Positions 42,694 through 52,484 are shown, counted from the stretch's first letter. The stretch: DNA of 64,000 nucleotides from Peptoclostridium litorale DSM 5388 (GCF_900141635.1 NZ_FSRH01000001.1:62001-126000); one strand, 5' to 3'. Numbers and translations: made by a program. The notes: generated by a model not told the origin, from the letters alone.

Positions 42694-44142
42694 TTACCTT
42701 GTCATTTTTTTCTTTTTGAGATTTGTTCCGTCTTTATATTCCCAGCAAGTTGCATTTTCTATGCCGGGAATGCTGTCCTTAAAAAATACAGGATCGATGC
42801 CGAGCCTTTTTTGCGCGGCATAGTCACCTAGTGCGTCAAATGCCTTGTTTGCAAGGAAGAATATCGCAACAAGATTTATAAGAGCCATGGCTCCCATGAA
42901 AAGGTCTGCCATATCCCAGACTATCTGTATTTCCGATCTTGCACCGAACATCACCATTGAAACCACTGATATTCTATATGCAAGAAGCCATGCTTTATTC
43001 GTGTTCATGAACTCTATGTTCGTCTCCCCGTAGTAGTAGTTTCCAACTATCGAGCTAAATGCAAAAAGGAGTATGCATAGTGCTATGAAGTTGTTTCCCC
43101 ACGGACCTACCTGAGAGCTCAGTGCGGCCTGAGTAAGTTGTATTCCGGCTAGCGTTTTATCTGTATACATACCTGAAAGAAGTATTATTGAAGCCGTTGC
43201 GCTGCATATTAATATTGTATCAGTAAAAACGCCAAGAGTCTGTATGAGTCCCTGTTTTACAGGGTGAGATACGCCTGCCGTGGCTGCGGCATTTGGAGCA
43301 CTTCCCATTCCCGCTTCATTTGAAAAGAGTCCTCTTTTTATACCCATCATAACAGCGGCGCCCATTCCTCCGCCTGCTGCAGATTTGAATTCAAATGCAT
43401 TGCTCATTATAAGAGAAAATACTGAAGGTATACTTGAAAAATTCTTCACTAGCACAAAAAGTGCAACTAGTACATAGCTTACAGCCATTATAGGTACTAT
43501 TATTTCAGTAACCTTTGCAATCCTCTTTACTCCCCCGAAAATAATAAATCCAGTGGCGGCTGCAAGAACTAGGCCTATTATGTTTCTGTCCACACCGAAA
43601 GCTTTTTCAAATGCAAATGATATTGTATTTGACTGTACCGAGTTAAATATAAGTCCAAAAGACACCGTTATGAGTACTGAAAATACAATTCCAAGACCTC
43701 TTTTACCAAGTGCTGTCTCCATGTAATATGCCGGGCCGCCTCTAAAGCCGTGCTTATCACTTACCTTGTATATCTGAGCAAGGGTACTTTCGACAAAGCT
43801 TGAAGCCGCTCCGATAAAGGCTATTAGCCACATCCAAAATACTGCGCCGGGACCTCCAAGTGAAATTGCTATTGCAACTCCGGCAAGATTTCCCGTACCA
43901 ACCCTTGAGGCCGTACTTATGCAAAATGCTTGGAATGAAGAAACTCCCTTTTTCTCTTCTGACGATATGCTGTCGCTGGCTCCGTCGCCAAGAAGTCTGA
44001 ACATGTCCCCTAGAAACCTGAACTGTACAAATCCGGATTTTATTGTAAAATATATACCAAGAACAATAAGAAGTGCTATTAGAACGTACGACCAAAGAAT
44101 ATTGTTGCAATAAGATACTATTTTTTCAATGATATTAATCAT
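42694..44142 (-). CDS. AGCS-family sodium:alanine/glycine symporter
   Basis: 482 residues, about 10-11 helices. Family signatures seen: GTGNLAGVAIAISLGGPGAVFWMW, FRGGPAYYMETALGKR, GLFSNEAGMGSAPNAAAT and ETNIEFMN. Imports alanine or glycine with sodium, which fits an amino-acid fermenter. ATG44142 follows AAAAGGAG. The glycine riboswitch is not found in its own leader. Convergent with iorB. Confidence 0.95.
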   Translation of the reverse strand: MINIIEKIVSYCNNILWSYVLIALLIVLGIYFTIKSGFVQFRFLGDMFRLLGDGASDSISSEEKKGVSSFQAFCISTASRVGTGNLAGVAIAISLGGPGAVFWMWLIAFIGAASSFVESTLAQIYKVSDKHGFRGGPAYYMETALGKRGLGIVFSVLITVSFGLIFNSVQSNTISFAFEKAFGVDRNIIGLVLAAATGFIIFGGVKRIAKVTEIIVPIMAVSYVLVALFVLVKNFSSIPSVFSLIMSNAFEFKSAAGGGMGAAVMMGIKRGLFSNEAGMGSAPNAAATAGVSHPVKQGLIQTLGVFTDTILICSATASIILLSGMYTDKTLAGIQLTQAALSSQVGPWGNNFIALCILLFAFSSIVGNYYYGETNIEFMNTNKAWLLAYRISVVSMVMFGARSEIQIVWDMADLFMGAMALINLVAIFFLANKAFDALGDYAAQKRLGIDPVFFKDSIPGIENATCWEYKDGTNLKKKKMTR

Positions 44143-44348
44143 TAAATAATCAACTCCTTTTAAAAATTTAATTGCGTATTAGAGAGGCACACTGCAGGGG
44201 TAAAACGTTAGAATTGGTGGACAAATTATTACACACCATACAATTCTAACAAAATATACTGCCAATATCAATTTATTTTGATTTATTTAATATTTGCGAT
44301 TGTTCCGAAAAATATAGGCGGCTATTATGTGAAGGCGGGGGAATGTAA

Positions 44349-45167
44349 TTGAACTATAAATTGTGCGTGTTCGACATGGATGGTACTGTTTTGGACAGCA
44401 ACAGCAGTATACCGAAGAGGAATATTGATGCTCTCAAGAGACTGGCCCGAAGAGGAGTTCAAATTGTAATAGCCACAGGCAGAATGGATGCCATGGTCAA
44501 AAACTACATGAGACAGATAGGGCTCGACTTGCCTGTCATATCATGTAATGGGGGCCTAATAAGAAAGCTGGGTTCAGATAATGCTATTGCGGAATTTACA
44601 ATACAACCTGAAAAAATCATAAAATTTATAAATATATGTAGATCAAAAGGGGCTGTGTTCCACATGTATTCAAGGTCTACGATGTTTACGGAAAAAATTG
44701 AGGGAAGGGCGAAGTTTTTTTACGAATACAATAAGACTCTGCCTGAAGAAGATAAAATAGACATAAGACTTGTAAGAGACTGCACCGAAGTGGTACTTGG
44801 AGGAACACCTATAATAAAGGGCATATTGTGCCCGCAGGATGAAAACATATATGAGGCTGTAAGGTTAGAAGTTGAAAAAATAGAAGGAATGACACTGGTG
44901 CAGTCCGGAAGCGGCCTTTATGATTTTATGAGAAAAGATGTGAGCAAGGGCAGTGCGGTAAGATGCATTGCAGATAATATGGGGATTTCAAAACAAGAGA
45001 TAGCGGCATTTGGAGATAACCACAACGACATAAGCATGCTTATGGAGGCGGGGCTTTCAGTTGCGATGGGAAATGCCGAGGAAGAGGTAAAAAAACATGC
45101 ATCATTTGTAACACTTACAAATGATGAATCAGGAGTGGCATATGCAATAGAAAAATTCATATTATAA
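44349..45167 (+). CDS. Cof-type HAD hydrolase
   Basis: 272 residues. Motif I VFDMDGTVLDSNS (Asp9, Asp11), motif III Lys near SKGSAV, motif IV FGDNHNDISML. Same class as the gene at 3508 but clearly diverged. TTG44349 follows GGCGGGGGAA. Substrate unknown; probably a phosphosugar or flavin-type phosphatase. Confidence 0.9.
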   Translation: MNYKLCVFDMDGTVLDSNSSIPKRNIDALKRLARRGVQIVIATGRMDAMVKNYMRQIGLDLPVISCNGGLIRKLGSDNAIAEFTIQPEKIIKFINICRSKGAVFHMYSRSTMFTEKIEGRAKFFYEYNKTLPEEDKIDIRLVRDCTEVVLGGTPIIKGILCPQDENIYEAVRLEVEKIEGMTLVQSGSGLYDFMRKDVSKGSAVRCIADNMGISKQEIAAFGDNHNDISMLMEAGLSVAMGNAEEEVKKHASFVTLTNDESGVAYAIEKFIL

Positions 45168-45314
45168 TAAAATAAAGTGGGAAGGTGAAAGTTCAATCAC
45201 GTGGCACTGCGTGCTGATAGATGCTATAGGTTAAAATACGTTTAAATAAAGCGGGAAATTATAATACAGAAAAAAATATTGGGTATATAAATAACCTGCA
45301 AAGGAGGGATTGCT

Positions 45315-45857
45315 ATGGAAAAAAAGGTCGAAAATGCGACCATAGAGCTTTTAAATGGTGATATAACAAAGCTGAGTGTAGATGCAATAGTAAATGCAGC
45401 AAACAGCTCACTTATGGGAGGGGGCGGCGTTGACGGAGCCATACACAGGGCTGGTGGCCCTGAAATTCTAAGGGAATGCAAGGAGATAGTAAAGGAACAG
45501 GGGGGATGCCCCACAGGTGATGCTGTTATTACTACAGCAGGGAATTTGCCTTCAAAATATGTAATACACACTGTAGGGCCAATCTGGAAAGGCGGATTTG
45601 AAAATGAAGAACATCTTCTTGCAAACTGCTACAGAAACAGCTTGAATATCGCAGTCCAAAACGGCATAAAGAGTATAGCCTTTCCAAACATAAGCACTGG
45701 GGTATACAAGTTTCCCCCAAAAAAAGCTGCAGTTATAGCTATTAAAGCTGTTACAGAGTTTATAAAAGTGGATGATTCAATAGAAAGGGTCATATTCGCA
45801 TGCTTTGGAGATGAAAATTATGAAATATATAAAGATATAATTGAGGGATTAGAGTAG
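45315..45857 (+). CDS. Macrodomain protein (O-acetyl-ADP-ribose deacetylase type)
   Basis: 180 residues. ADP-ribose-binding motifs: [30 protein letters not shown] at the N-terminus (written across the motif), [24 protein letters not shown], and [17 protein letters not shown]. This is the MacroD/YmdB type that removes acetyl or ADP-ribose groups. ATG45315 follows AAAGGAGG. Single gene; terminator at 45928. Confidence 0.94.
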   Translation: MEKKVENATIELLNGDITKLSVDAIVNAANSSLMGGGGVDGAIHRAGGPEILRECKEIVKEQGGCPTGDAVITTAGNLPSKYVIHTVGPIWKGGFENEEHLLANCYRNSLNIAVQNGIKSIAFPNISTGVYKFPPKKAAVIAIKAVTEFIKVDDSIERVIFACFGDENYEIYKDIIEGLE

Positions 45858-45927
45858 AGCTGTTGGACTAGGAGCGTAAAATAAATCGAAGTGAATAAAA
45901 ATTATAACATATCTGTAACAATATGCA

Positions 45928-45970
45928 AAATAAGGTTCCTGGTATAATTTGCCGGGCGCCTTATTTTTAT
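45928..45970 (+). terminator. Terminator of the macrodomain gene
   Basis: AATAAGGTTCCTGGTA / TGCCGGGCGCCTTATT imperfect stem followed by TTTT. Confidence 0.65.
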
Positions 45971-46099
45971 GAAAGTATGTAAAAAAGTAAAATTATTCTG
46001 AAATATACATGGCTGTCATCGGAAAAAGTCAAATTGCAAACAATTGTGATATCAAGGGACACGCATGGTTTTGGCTGGGATCCCACGAACGGGTTGTTT

Positions 46100-46244
46100 G
46101 TTTTTTGTCAAAAAATAAAAATCTCATAAATGTGCATAAAAAGTATTGAGTTGTGCATAATTATGAGGTGGAATGTATTGTATACAAAATGTTTTTTGAA
46201 GTTTCTGTGTCATTTTATTTTATTTGAATGAGGTGAAATCTATG
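46100..46244 (+). promoter_or_regulatory. Orphaned upstream region, RBS and ATG of the hydrogenase gene
   Basis: AT-rich leader with two exact TGTGCATAA repeats 21 bases apart (46131 and 46152), then GAGGTG (46230-46235), 6 bases and ATG (46242-46244). No gene follows the ATG because the TnpB element begins there. The order strongly suggests these are the original control signals of the hydrogenase gene now 1.4 kb away. Confidence 0.6.
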
Positions 46245-46400
46245 GGTGAACTACCCACCACTTACGCTAACGCTTAGAAGTGGGGGCTTCCTGGTCAATA
46301 TGGCTAACGCCACAAGTTTACCCAGGCTCTAAGGGCAGGACCTGCCCCGATTGACCGAATATCTTGTATTATAGGGCCAACTTTAGTAAGTTCAGACTTG
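46245..46400 (-). ncRNA. Predicted omega-RNA (guide scaffold) at the tnpB 3' end
   Basis: TnpB proteins use an RNA made from their own 3' end and right-end hairpins, with the guide taken from the DNA just past the element. The minus strand after tnpB has two hairpins: GGGGCAGGTCCTGCCC (about 46330) and the right-end stem. The guide would begin in CATAGATTTCACCTCATTC, i.e. the hydrogenase RBS/ATG. This is inference from the family; no expression evidence. Confidence 0.5.
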
Positions 46401-47442
46401 CGTTATAGTCCCGGTCTATTTCTAGGCCGCACTCAGGACATATGTACACCCGGCATGACAAGTCTTTGGTTTGGCTCGATTTGTTGCCGCAGCTTGAGCA
46501 TAGCTGGCTACTTGCATAGTTTGATGGGGCAATAATAATGTCTCTGCCGTACCACTCAGCCTTATATTCGAGCATGGTTCTGAACATGCTCCAAGAGACT
46601 TCTGAAATGGCCTTGGACAGCTTATGATTCTTAAGCATGTTCTTCACTTTAAGGTCCTCGATTACTATAGCTTGGTTTTCGCGAATAATCTTAGTGCTTA
46701 ATTTGTGCAGAAACTCACTGCGCTGGTTGGATATTTTCTCGTGAAGCTTTGCAACCTTGAGTCTTGCTTTATTGCGGTTGTTACTACCTTTTCGCTTACG
46801 CGATAGATCCTTTTGGAGCTTTGCGAGCCTTTTTTCGGACTTTCTAAGGTGCTTTGGGTTGGCAAATCTTGATCCGTCCGAAAGGACAGCAAACTCTTTT
46901 AGGCCTACATCGATGCCCACTTTTGAAGAAATCGGCTGGAGCTGTTTAATTTCGGTTTCTACAAGCACAGATACGAAGTATCTCCCTGCGGGAGTCTTTG
47001 ATATAGTGCAAGACTTTATGGTTCCGGTAAACTGCCTGTGCTGCTTGACCCTTACCGGCGATTTCAGCTTTGGCAGCTTGATGTAGCCGTTTTCAATATG
47101 TACTGTGCCTTTTTGATTGTTTGTAGTGTAGCTGAAGTAGTTGAACTTTCTGCTTTTGAACTTAGGGAATCCAACGGTCTTATCTCTAAAGAAGTTGTTA
47201 TAGGCCTTATTTAGGTTGACCTGCGCGTTAGCGAGGGCAAGGCTGTCAACTTCCTTGAGCCATGGAAAATCGGCTTTATATTGAGCTGGCGTGTTCTTTA
47301 GGCTTTTGCCGGTTTCTTTATAGTGATCAATCCTGTCAGAAAGCATTTTATTGTATATGAATCTGGCGCAGCCGAAGCATTTTGCAAAAAACTCTTGCTG
47401 TTCACGATTAGGATAAAGCCTGTATTTATAAGCCTTTAGCAT
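46369..47442 (-). CDS. tnpB: TnpB, RNA-guided DNA endonuclease of IS605 type
   Basis: 357 residues, intact. RuvC-like catalytic set: Asp178 in GIDVGLKEF, Glu262 in VIEDLKV and Asp345 in DRDYNAS. Zinc ribbon Cys315, Cys318, Cys335, Cys338 (CSSCGN ... CPECG). N-terminal HTH_OrfB domain MLKAYKYRLYPNREQQEF. Ancestor type of Cas12; cuts DNA guided by RNA from the element's right end and helps the element persist. ATG47442 follows GGGAGGTGA; a longer frame to 47460 lacks support. No frameshift or stop, so the nuclease is probably active. Confidence 0.93.
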   Translation of the reverse strand: MLKAYKYRLYPNREQQEFFAKCFGCARFIYNKMLSDRIDHYKETGKSLKNTPAQYKADFPWLKEVDSLALANAQVNLNKAYNNFFRDKTVGFPKFKSRKFNYFSYTTNNQKGTVHIENGYIKLPKLKSPVRVKQHRQFTGTIKSCTISKTPAGRYFVSVLVETEIKQLQPISSKVGIDVGLKEFAVLSDGSRFANPKHLRKSEKRLAKLQKDLSRKRKGSNNRNKARLKVAKLHEKISNQRSEFLHKLSTKIIRENQAIVIEDLKVKNMLKNHKLSKAISEVSWSMFRTMLEYKAEWYGRDIIIAPSNYASSQLCSSCGNKSSQTKDLSCRVYICPECGLEIDRDYNASLNLLKLAL

Positions 47443-47626
47443 GTGTTCACCTCCCATCAAAAGAACTGGTGTTCCGTATGTTTATTATACACTATAACCA
47501 GCTCAAAAACAGCATTTTTTATCAAAAACAAGAAAAAATAACAGCTTTTCTCATTTACTTCTTCAAGAAAAAGAAAAACGACAATTCATCCCGCCGCCTT
47601 CGCTACGCTTAGAGGCGGGGGAATTC

Positions 47627-49129
47627 TTGTCGCAATCAGTTAAATTTGAGACGCTCCTTAAAAAAGAAAAATGTGACATTCTAAAGGAAATCATAACGTT
47701 TTTCAAAGATGGAAAGCTGGAAAAAGACGAAATCGAGAAGTTGTCGAGCAATTTTGCAGATAATCAGGAAGAGCATTTCAGATGCTGCATATACAAGGAA
47801 AAGGCAATAGCAGCCCAGAAGATCAGGCTTGGACTCGGCTGTTCTCCAGCTGAGGATGAATTTGAACTGAAAAACATAATGGAATACAAACAGATAGTCC
47901 ATGTGATAAGAGCAGCATGCGACAGCTGTCCCATAAATAGATTTACAGTTACAGAGGCCTGTAGGGGGTGCATAGAGCACAAGTGCATGGACGTATGTCC
48001 TGTAAACGCGATTGTAAGGGTCAATTCAAGAGCATATATCAATCAGGATTTATGCAGGGAATGCGGACTGTGCAAGTCGGTATGTCCTTATAATGCAATC
48101 TCGGAAGTACTCAGACCCTGTAGGGTTTCATGTCCAACAGGTTCGCTGAGCATAGACCAGAAGGAAAGAAAGGCTCTTATAAACGAGGATGACTGTATAA
48201 ACTGCGGGGCTTGTATTACTGCATGTCCTTTTGGCGCCATATCGGATAAAAGCTGTATAGTGGCTGTAATGGATAAATTGATGAACAGTGAAGACAATAG
48301 GATATATGCTGTATTGGCGCCGGCTATAGGTGGACAACTGGGAAGTGATATCACTCTTGGCAAGCTCAAAAATGCGCTAAAGCAGATAGGCTTTCATGAT
48401 GTGGTGGAGGCATCTCTTGGTGCAGATATAGTGGTTTCTGTTGAAGCCGAGGAGTTTGCTCAGAGAATGGCCGAAGGCGATGAATTTATGACCACGTCCT
48501 GCTGCCCTGCATTTGTGAATTACATAAAGCGAGAATTCCCACAGCTTGAAAGGAACATATCTTCTACGGTTTCTCCCATGACAGCAACGGCGAAGTGCAT
48601 AAAAAAGCTGGATAAAAGCGCCACGATTGTATTTATAGGACCTTGTGTTGCGAAAAAGAATGAAATTAAAAATGAAAGCCTCTCGGGAATCACAGACTAT
48701 GTAATGACATTTGAAGAACTTACAGCTCTTTTGAATGCGTTTGATTTAAACTTGAGAGCGTGTAGCCACGAGGAGATAGAGGATGGGTCCATATATGCGA
48801 GAAATTTTGCATTTGGTGGGGGCGTAAGCGATGCCGTGGTTCAGTATGTGAAAGAATCTGGAATAGAGGTGGACGTGAGGCCTGTAAAGGCTCTTGGAGC
48901 TTTGGAAATCAAAAAGGCGCTAAAGCTGGCACAGCTCGGAAAGCTAAACGGCAATTTTATAGAAGGCATGATGTGCGAGCAGGGCTGCATAGGAGGTCCT
49001 GTATCTGTCTGCGGACTTAAGAATGCAAAGCTCAACCTTAAGAATTTCAATTCGCAGTCCAGGATAAAGAATATAAGCGACAATTTAAAGGCTGCAAGAG
49101 CAGAAGGGATAAGCATGCATACAGATTAG
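47627..49129 (+). CDS. [FeFe] hydrogenase, group B-like, with altered start
   Basis: 500 residues. N-terminal region with CRGCIEHKCMDVCP, CRECGLCKSVCP and CINCGACITACP ferredoxin-type clusters. The H-cluster domain has L1 TSCCPAF (Cys292, Cys293), L2 FIGPCVAKKNE (Cys340) and L3 EGMMCEQGCIGGP (Cys450, Cys454), so all ligand cysteines are present; L1 has Phe where catalytic enzymes have Trp. No NuoG-like N-terminal domain. It may evolve or sense H2. The only start near the conserved N-terminus is TTG47627 behind GGCGGGGGAA, both inside the end of the TnpB element. The first residues LSQS may thus be element-derived; the original ATG lies at 46242. Confidence 0.88.
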   Translation: MSQSVKFETLLKKEKCDILKEIITFFKDGKLEKDEIEKLSSNFADNQEEHFRCCIYKEKAIAAQKIRLGLGCSPAEDEFELKNIMEYKQIVHVIRAACDSCPINRFTVTEACRGCIEHKCMDVCPVNAIVRVNSRAYINQDLCRECGLCKSVCPYNAISEVLRPCRVSCPTGSLSIDQKERKALINEDDCINCGACITACPFGAISDKSCIVAVMDKLMNSEDNRIYAVLAPAIGGQLGSDITLGKLKNALKQIGFHDVVEASLGADIVVSVEAEEFAQRMAEGDEFMTTSCCPAFVNYIKREFPQLERNISSTVSPMTATAKCIKKLDKSATIVFIGPCVAKKNEIKNESLSGITDYVMTFEELTALLNAFDLNLRACSHEEIEDGSIYARNFAFGGGVSDAVVQYVKESGIEVDVRPVKALGALEIKKALKLAQLGKLNGNFIEGMMCEQGCIGGPVSVCGLKNAKLNLKNFNSQSRIKNISDNLKAARAEGISMHTD

Positions 49130-49196
49130 TATAAAAAACTATTGACTTTTAAATTTTTAGGCTGTATAATTTATAAAAATCAAATATTTAAAATCG

Positions 49197-49450
49197 TTGA
49201 TTGAGGAGAGTAAAAAGTCAAATGCGCTATAAAGAGAGTCGATTGAGGTGGGATTTCGGCAGTAGCATAATTTTTGAATGGGCTCATGAGAGGAAGCTGA
49301 AAGTGAGTATGAGTAGGCAACCCGCGTTTCTCGCGTTACAGAGAAAAAATATCGGATGAAAATCCCGTATTTAAAGATCGTGCTAAGTTTGCATGTGTTG
49401 AGGTGGTACCGCGTATATTCGCCCTCTGGTTTTTTCCAGAGGGCTTTTTT
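49197..49450 (+). promoter_or_regulatory. Trp-specific T-box riboswitch leader of trpB
   Basis: GAGGAGAGT and AGAGAGT stem I motifs are followed by a specifier loop with GAA-TGG (TGG at 49279-49281; Trp codon), the T-box core AGGTGGTACCGCG (about 49401-49413) and a terminator (GCCCTCTGG-TTTTTT-CCAGAGGGC-TTTTTT, 49421-49450). Low charged tRNA-Trp should turn trpB on. Confidence 0.93.
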
Positions 49451-49530
49451 GATTTGTTGTACAAGTTATGATCATACTTAGATATAGCAGTAATTAAAAT
49501 AATCGAAATATTTTGAAAGGGGAGAAAATT

Positions 49531-50703
49531 ATGAAAAACAGAGACGGATATTTTGGAGAATTTGGAGGGGCATATGTTCCAGAAGAGCTTGAAAAGGTAC
49601 TTTCGGAGCTTGAAAATGCATTTTTCAAGTATATAGAAGATGAGGACTTCAAAAAAGAACTGAGGTATTACTACAGGGAGTACATAGGAAGGCCTAACCC
49701 TCTTTACTTTGCAAAAAACCTTACAGAGGAAAATGGCGGAGCAAAGATATATCTTAAAAGGGAGGACCTCAATCATACTGGCGCTCACAAGATAAACAAC
49801 GCCATCGGCCAGGCTCTTCTTGCAAAGAGGATGGGAAAAAACAGGATAATAGCAGAAACTGGCGCTGGGCAGCACGGAGTTGCAACTGCAACGGTATGTG
49901 CACTTTTCAACATGGACTGCACTATATACATGGGAGAGACTGACATTGAAAGGCAGAGCCTTAACGTGTTCAAAATGAAGCAGCTTGGCGCCAAGGTTGT
50001 AGCTGCAACAAATGGAAGAAAGACCCTGAAGGATGCGGTTGACATGGCGCTTGAGGATTTTGTCAAAAACAGCGAAGACACGTTCTACCTTCTGGGATCT
50101 GCAGTGGGCCCTCATCCATATCCTGTAATGGTAAGGGAGTTCCAGAGCATAATAGGCCAGGAGGCGAGAGAGCAGATCCTGAAGAAGGAAGGAAGACTTC
50201 CTGATTATATAGTTGCATGCGTCGGAGGGGGAAGCAATGCAATAGGGCTTTTCAATCCGTTTTACGACGACAAGGACGTCAAAATAGTGGGAGTGGAGCC
50301 TGCGGGTCTTGGGATTGAGACAGGAGAACATGCGGCGTCAATAGGCAAGGGAATAAAGGGGATAATACATGGATTCAAATGCTACTCCATACAGGACGAG
50401 GACGGAAAGGACCTTCCGGTTTACTCCATAGCTGCGGGTCTTGACTATCCTGGTGTTGGACCTGAACACTGCTTCTATAATGATTCAGGAAGGGCCGACT
50501 ATGTAAGCGTCACTGACAGTCAGGCCCTTGAAGCGTTTCAGCTGCTTTGCAAGACCGAGGGAATAATACCTGCGATAGAGAGCTCTCATGCTATAAGTCA
50601 TGGAGTCGAGCTTGCAAAGGGTCTTTCGAAGGAGCAAATAGTCATAATAAACCTTTCAGGCAGGGGAGATAAGGACGTAAGGCAGCTTATGGACATACTT
50701 TAA
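49531..50703 (+). CDS. trpB: Tryptophan synthase beta chain, isolated
   Basis: 390-residue TrpB1-type enzyme. PLP lysine is Lys87 in [10 protein letters not shown]; phosphate loop GGGSNAIG and [15 protein letters not shown] are present. It makes tryptophan from indole and serine. No trpA or other trp gene lies nearby, so it may use free indole or pair with a distant TrpA. ATG49531 follows GGGGAG; TTG49513 is in frame but has no RBS. Controlled by the Trp T-box just upstream. Confidence 0.96.
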   Translation: MKNRDGYFGEFGGAYVPEELEKVLSELENAFFKYIEDEDFKKELRYYYREYIGRPNPLYFAKNLTEENGGAKIYLKREDLNHTGAHKINNAIGQALLAKRMGKNRIIAETGAGQHGVATATVCALFNMDCTIYMGETDIERQSLNVFKMKQLGAKVVAATNGRKTLKDAVDMALEDFVKNSEDTFYLLGSAVGPHPYPVMVREFQSIIGQEAREQILKKEGRLPDYIVACVGGGSNAIGLFNPFYDDKDVKIVGVEPAGLGIETGEHAASIGKGIKGIIHGFKCYSIQDEDGKDLPVYSIAAGLDYPGVGPEHCFYNDSGRADYVSVTDSQALEAFQLLCKTEGIIPAIESSHAISHGVELAKGLSKEQIVIINLSGRGDKDVRQLMDIL

Positions 50704-50735
50704 AAAAGTACTGTATACAATTTTGCAAAAAATCA

Positions 50736-50764
50736 TTTACAAAAAAAAATCTTCATGGTATAAT
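50736..50764 (+). promoter_or_regulatory. Predicted sigma-A promoter of the glyS leader
   Basis: -35 TTTACA (50736-50741), 17-base spacer, -10 TATAAT (50759-50764). Confidence 0.75.
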
Positions 50765-50779
50765 TTCCACTAACAACTA

Positions 50780-50978
50780 AAGACTCTGCGTTGAAGAAGA
50801 GGAGTAGTCCGTGTAATTCTTTTAGAGAGCTGGTGACGGTGAAAATCCAGCAGATAGTATGGATGAAGGGAGCTTTGGAGCAGAACTTCCAAAAGTGGGT
50901 GCAAGAAATTTGCATCAATTAGGGTGGAACCGCGAAAGCAAGCCTTTCGTCCCTTTGGGGATGAAGGGCTTTTTTTTA
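50780..50978 (+). promoter_or_regulatory. Gly T-box riboswitch leader of glyS
   Basis: Stem I pieces AGAGAGCTGGTG and ATCCAGCAGA, a specifier region GATGAA-GGG-AGC (GGG at 50868-50870, or GGA one base on; both Gly), T-box core AGGGTGGAACCGCG (50921-50934), and terminator AAGCCTTTCGTCCC / GGGGATGAAGGGCTT with a T8 tail (50940-50978). Uncharged tRNA-Gly should relieve termination. Confidence 0.93.
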
Positions 50979-51014
50979 TACTCAAAAACATACTAAAATG
51001 AGGAGGTAATTGAA

Positions 51015-52406
51015 ATGTCTAAGGAACTTACAATGACTCAGGTCGTATCGCTTGCAAAATCAAGAGGTTTTGTATTCCCAGGGTCTGACATATACGGCGG
51101 ACTTGCCAACACTTGGGACTACGGTCCTCTTGGAGTTGAACTTAAAAACAATGTGAAAAAAGCATGGTGGAGAAAATTTGTACAGGAATCAAAGTACAAT
51201 GTGGGTCTTGACGCTGCAATACTTATGAACCCTCAAACATGGGTTGCTTCAGGACACGTTGGAGGATTTAACGATCCGCTTTTAGACTGCAAGGCATGCA
51301 AGTCGAGATTCAGAGCCGACAAGCTTGTAGAAGACTATTTCATGAATGAAAAGGGCGAGGACATGAACGCCGATGGATGGTCAAACGAGCAGATGGAAGC
51401 CTTCATAGCTGAAAATGGCATAAAGTGCCCAGAATGCGGAAAGAGCGACTTTACAAACATAAGACAGTTCAACCTTATGTTCAAGACTTTCCAGGGAGTT
51501 ACAGAGGACTCTCAGGCAGAGATATTCCTAAGACCTGAAACTGCGCAGGGAATATTCGTAAACTTCAAAAATGTAGCAAGAAGCTCAAGAAAGAAAGTTC
51601 CTTTTGGAATAGCTCAAATAGGAAAGTCTTTCAGAAACGAGATCACTCCTGGTAACTTTACATTCAGAACAAGGGAATTCGAACAGATGGAGCTTGAATT
51701 CTTCTGCAAGCCAGGGGAAGACCTCGAGTGGTTTGACTACTGGAAGAATTTCTGTGAAAGCTGGCTTTTAAATCTTGGAATGAAAAAGGATAACATAAGG
51801 CTTAGAGACCACGACAAGGAAGAGCTTTCACACTATAGTAATGCAACTACTGACATAGAGTACAGGTTCCCGTTTGGATGGGGGGAGCTTTGGGGAGTTG
51901 CTGACAGAACAGACTTCGACCTTAAGCAGCATAGCCAGCATTCAGGAACGGAGCTTAATTATCAGGATCCGGTTACAAATGAAAAATATATTCCATACTG
52001 CATAGAACCATCTCTTGGAGCTGACCGTGTAACTCTTGCATTCCTTGTTGACGCATATGATGAAGAAGTTCTTGAAGATGGAACAGAACGTACAGTGCTG
52101 AGATTCCACCCTGCACTTGCTCCTTTCAAGGCTGCAGTGCTTCCTCTTACTAAGAAGCTTGACGAAGAGGCGACTAAGGTTTACGAAATGCTTTCTAAAA
52201 AGTTCATGACGGACTACGACCTTGGAGGAAGCATAGGAAAGAGATACAGAAGACAGGACGAGGCTGGAACACCATATTGCATAACTTTTGACTATGACAG
52301 CTTAGAGGACGGTGCAGTTACAGTTAGAGACAGAGACACAATGGAGCAGGTTAGAATCAAAATAGAAGAGCTTGTCCCTTATATAGAAGAAAAGCTTGAG
52401 TTTTAA
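51015..52406 (+). CDS. glyS: Glycyl-tRNA synthetase, single-subunit (alpha2) type
   Basis: 463-residue class II synthetase of the eukaryote/archaea-like homodimeric type, as in many Firmicutes of this branch, in place of the GlyQ/GlyS alpha2beta2 enzyme. Motif 1 region [26 protein letters not shown], zinc-like CKACKSRF ... CPECGKSDF, motif 2 [21 protein letters not shown], motif 3 near [14 protein letters not shown], and the anticodon-binding domain at the C-terminus. ATG51015 follows GAGGAGG. Controlled by the Gly T-box. Confidence 0.97.
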   Translation: MSKELTMTQVVSLAKSRGFVFPGSDIYGGLANTWDYGPLGVELKNNVKKAWWRKFVQESKYNVGLDAAILMNPQTWVASGHVGGFNDPLLDCKACKSRFRADKLVEDYFMNEKGEDMNADGWSNEQMEAFIAENGIKCPECGKSDFTNIRQFNLMFKTFQGVTEDSQAEIFLRPETAQGIFVNFKNVARSSRKKVPFGIAQIGKSFRNEITPGNFTFRTREFEQMELEFFCKPGEDLEWFDYWKNFCESWLLNLGMKKDNIRLRDHDKEELSHYSNATTDIEYRFPFGWGELWGVADRTDFDLKQHSQHSGTELNYQDPVTNEKYIPYCIEPSLGADRVTLAFLVDAYDEEVLEDGTERTVLRFHPALAPFKAAVLPLTKKLDEEATKVYEMLSKKFMTDYDLGGSIGKRYRRQDEAGTPYCITFDYDSLEDGAVTVRDRDTMEQVRIKIEELVPYIEEKLEF

Positions 52407-52448
52407 AGACAAGAGACTGTAATAAACAAAGGCTTATGTTAAGTAGCC

Positions 52449-52484
52449 CTGCCGCCGTATTAATGTTATGGCGGCAGTTTTTTT
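52449..52484 (+). terminator. Terminator of glyS
   Basis: CTGCCGCC / GGCGGCAG stem followed by seven T residues. Confidence 0.9.

Larger units (their letters stand above)
46245..47638 (-). mobile_element. IS200/IS605-group element carrying only tnpB
   Basis: About 1.4 kb with one gene (tnpB, minus strand), an imperfect hairpin at each end, no tnpA and no visible target duplication, as expected for this single-strand-type family. Right-end hairpin: CCCACCACTT-ACGCTAACGCTTAG-AAGTGGGGG region (46254-46286). Left-end hairpin: CCGCCGCC-TTCGCTACGCTTAGA-GGCGGGGG region (47590-47620). Both loops share CGCTA..GCTTAG. Exact ends are uncertain by a few bases; a TTAAC before the left end on the minus strand is a possible target. 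Without tnpA it must be moved in trans. Confidence 0.85.

Noticed and set aside
49336-50331. 331-codon minus-strand ORF over trpB
   Set aside because: It is antisense to a complete trpB, has no RBS or family match, and spans the T-box; it is a by-product of codon bias.
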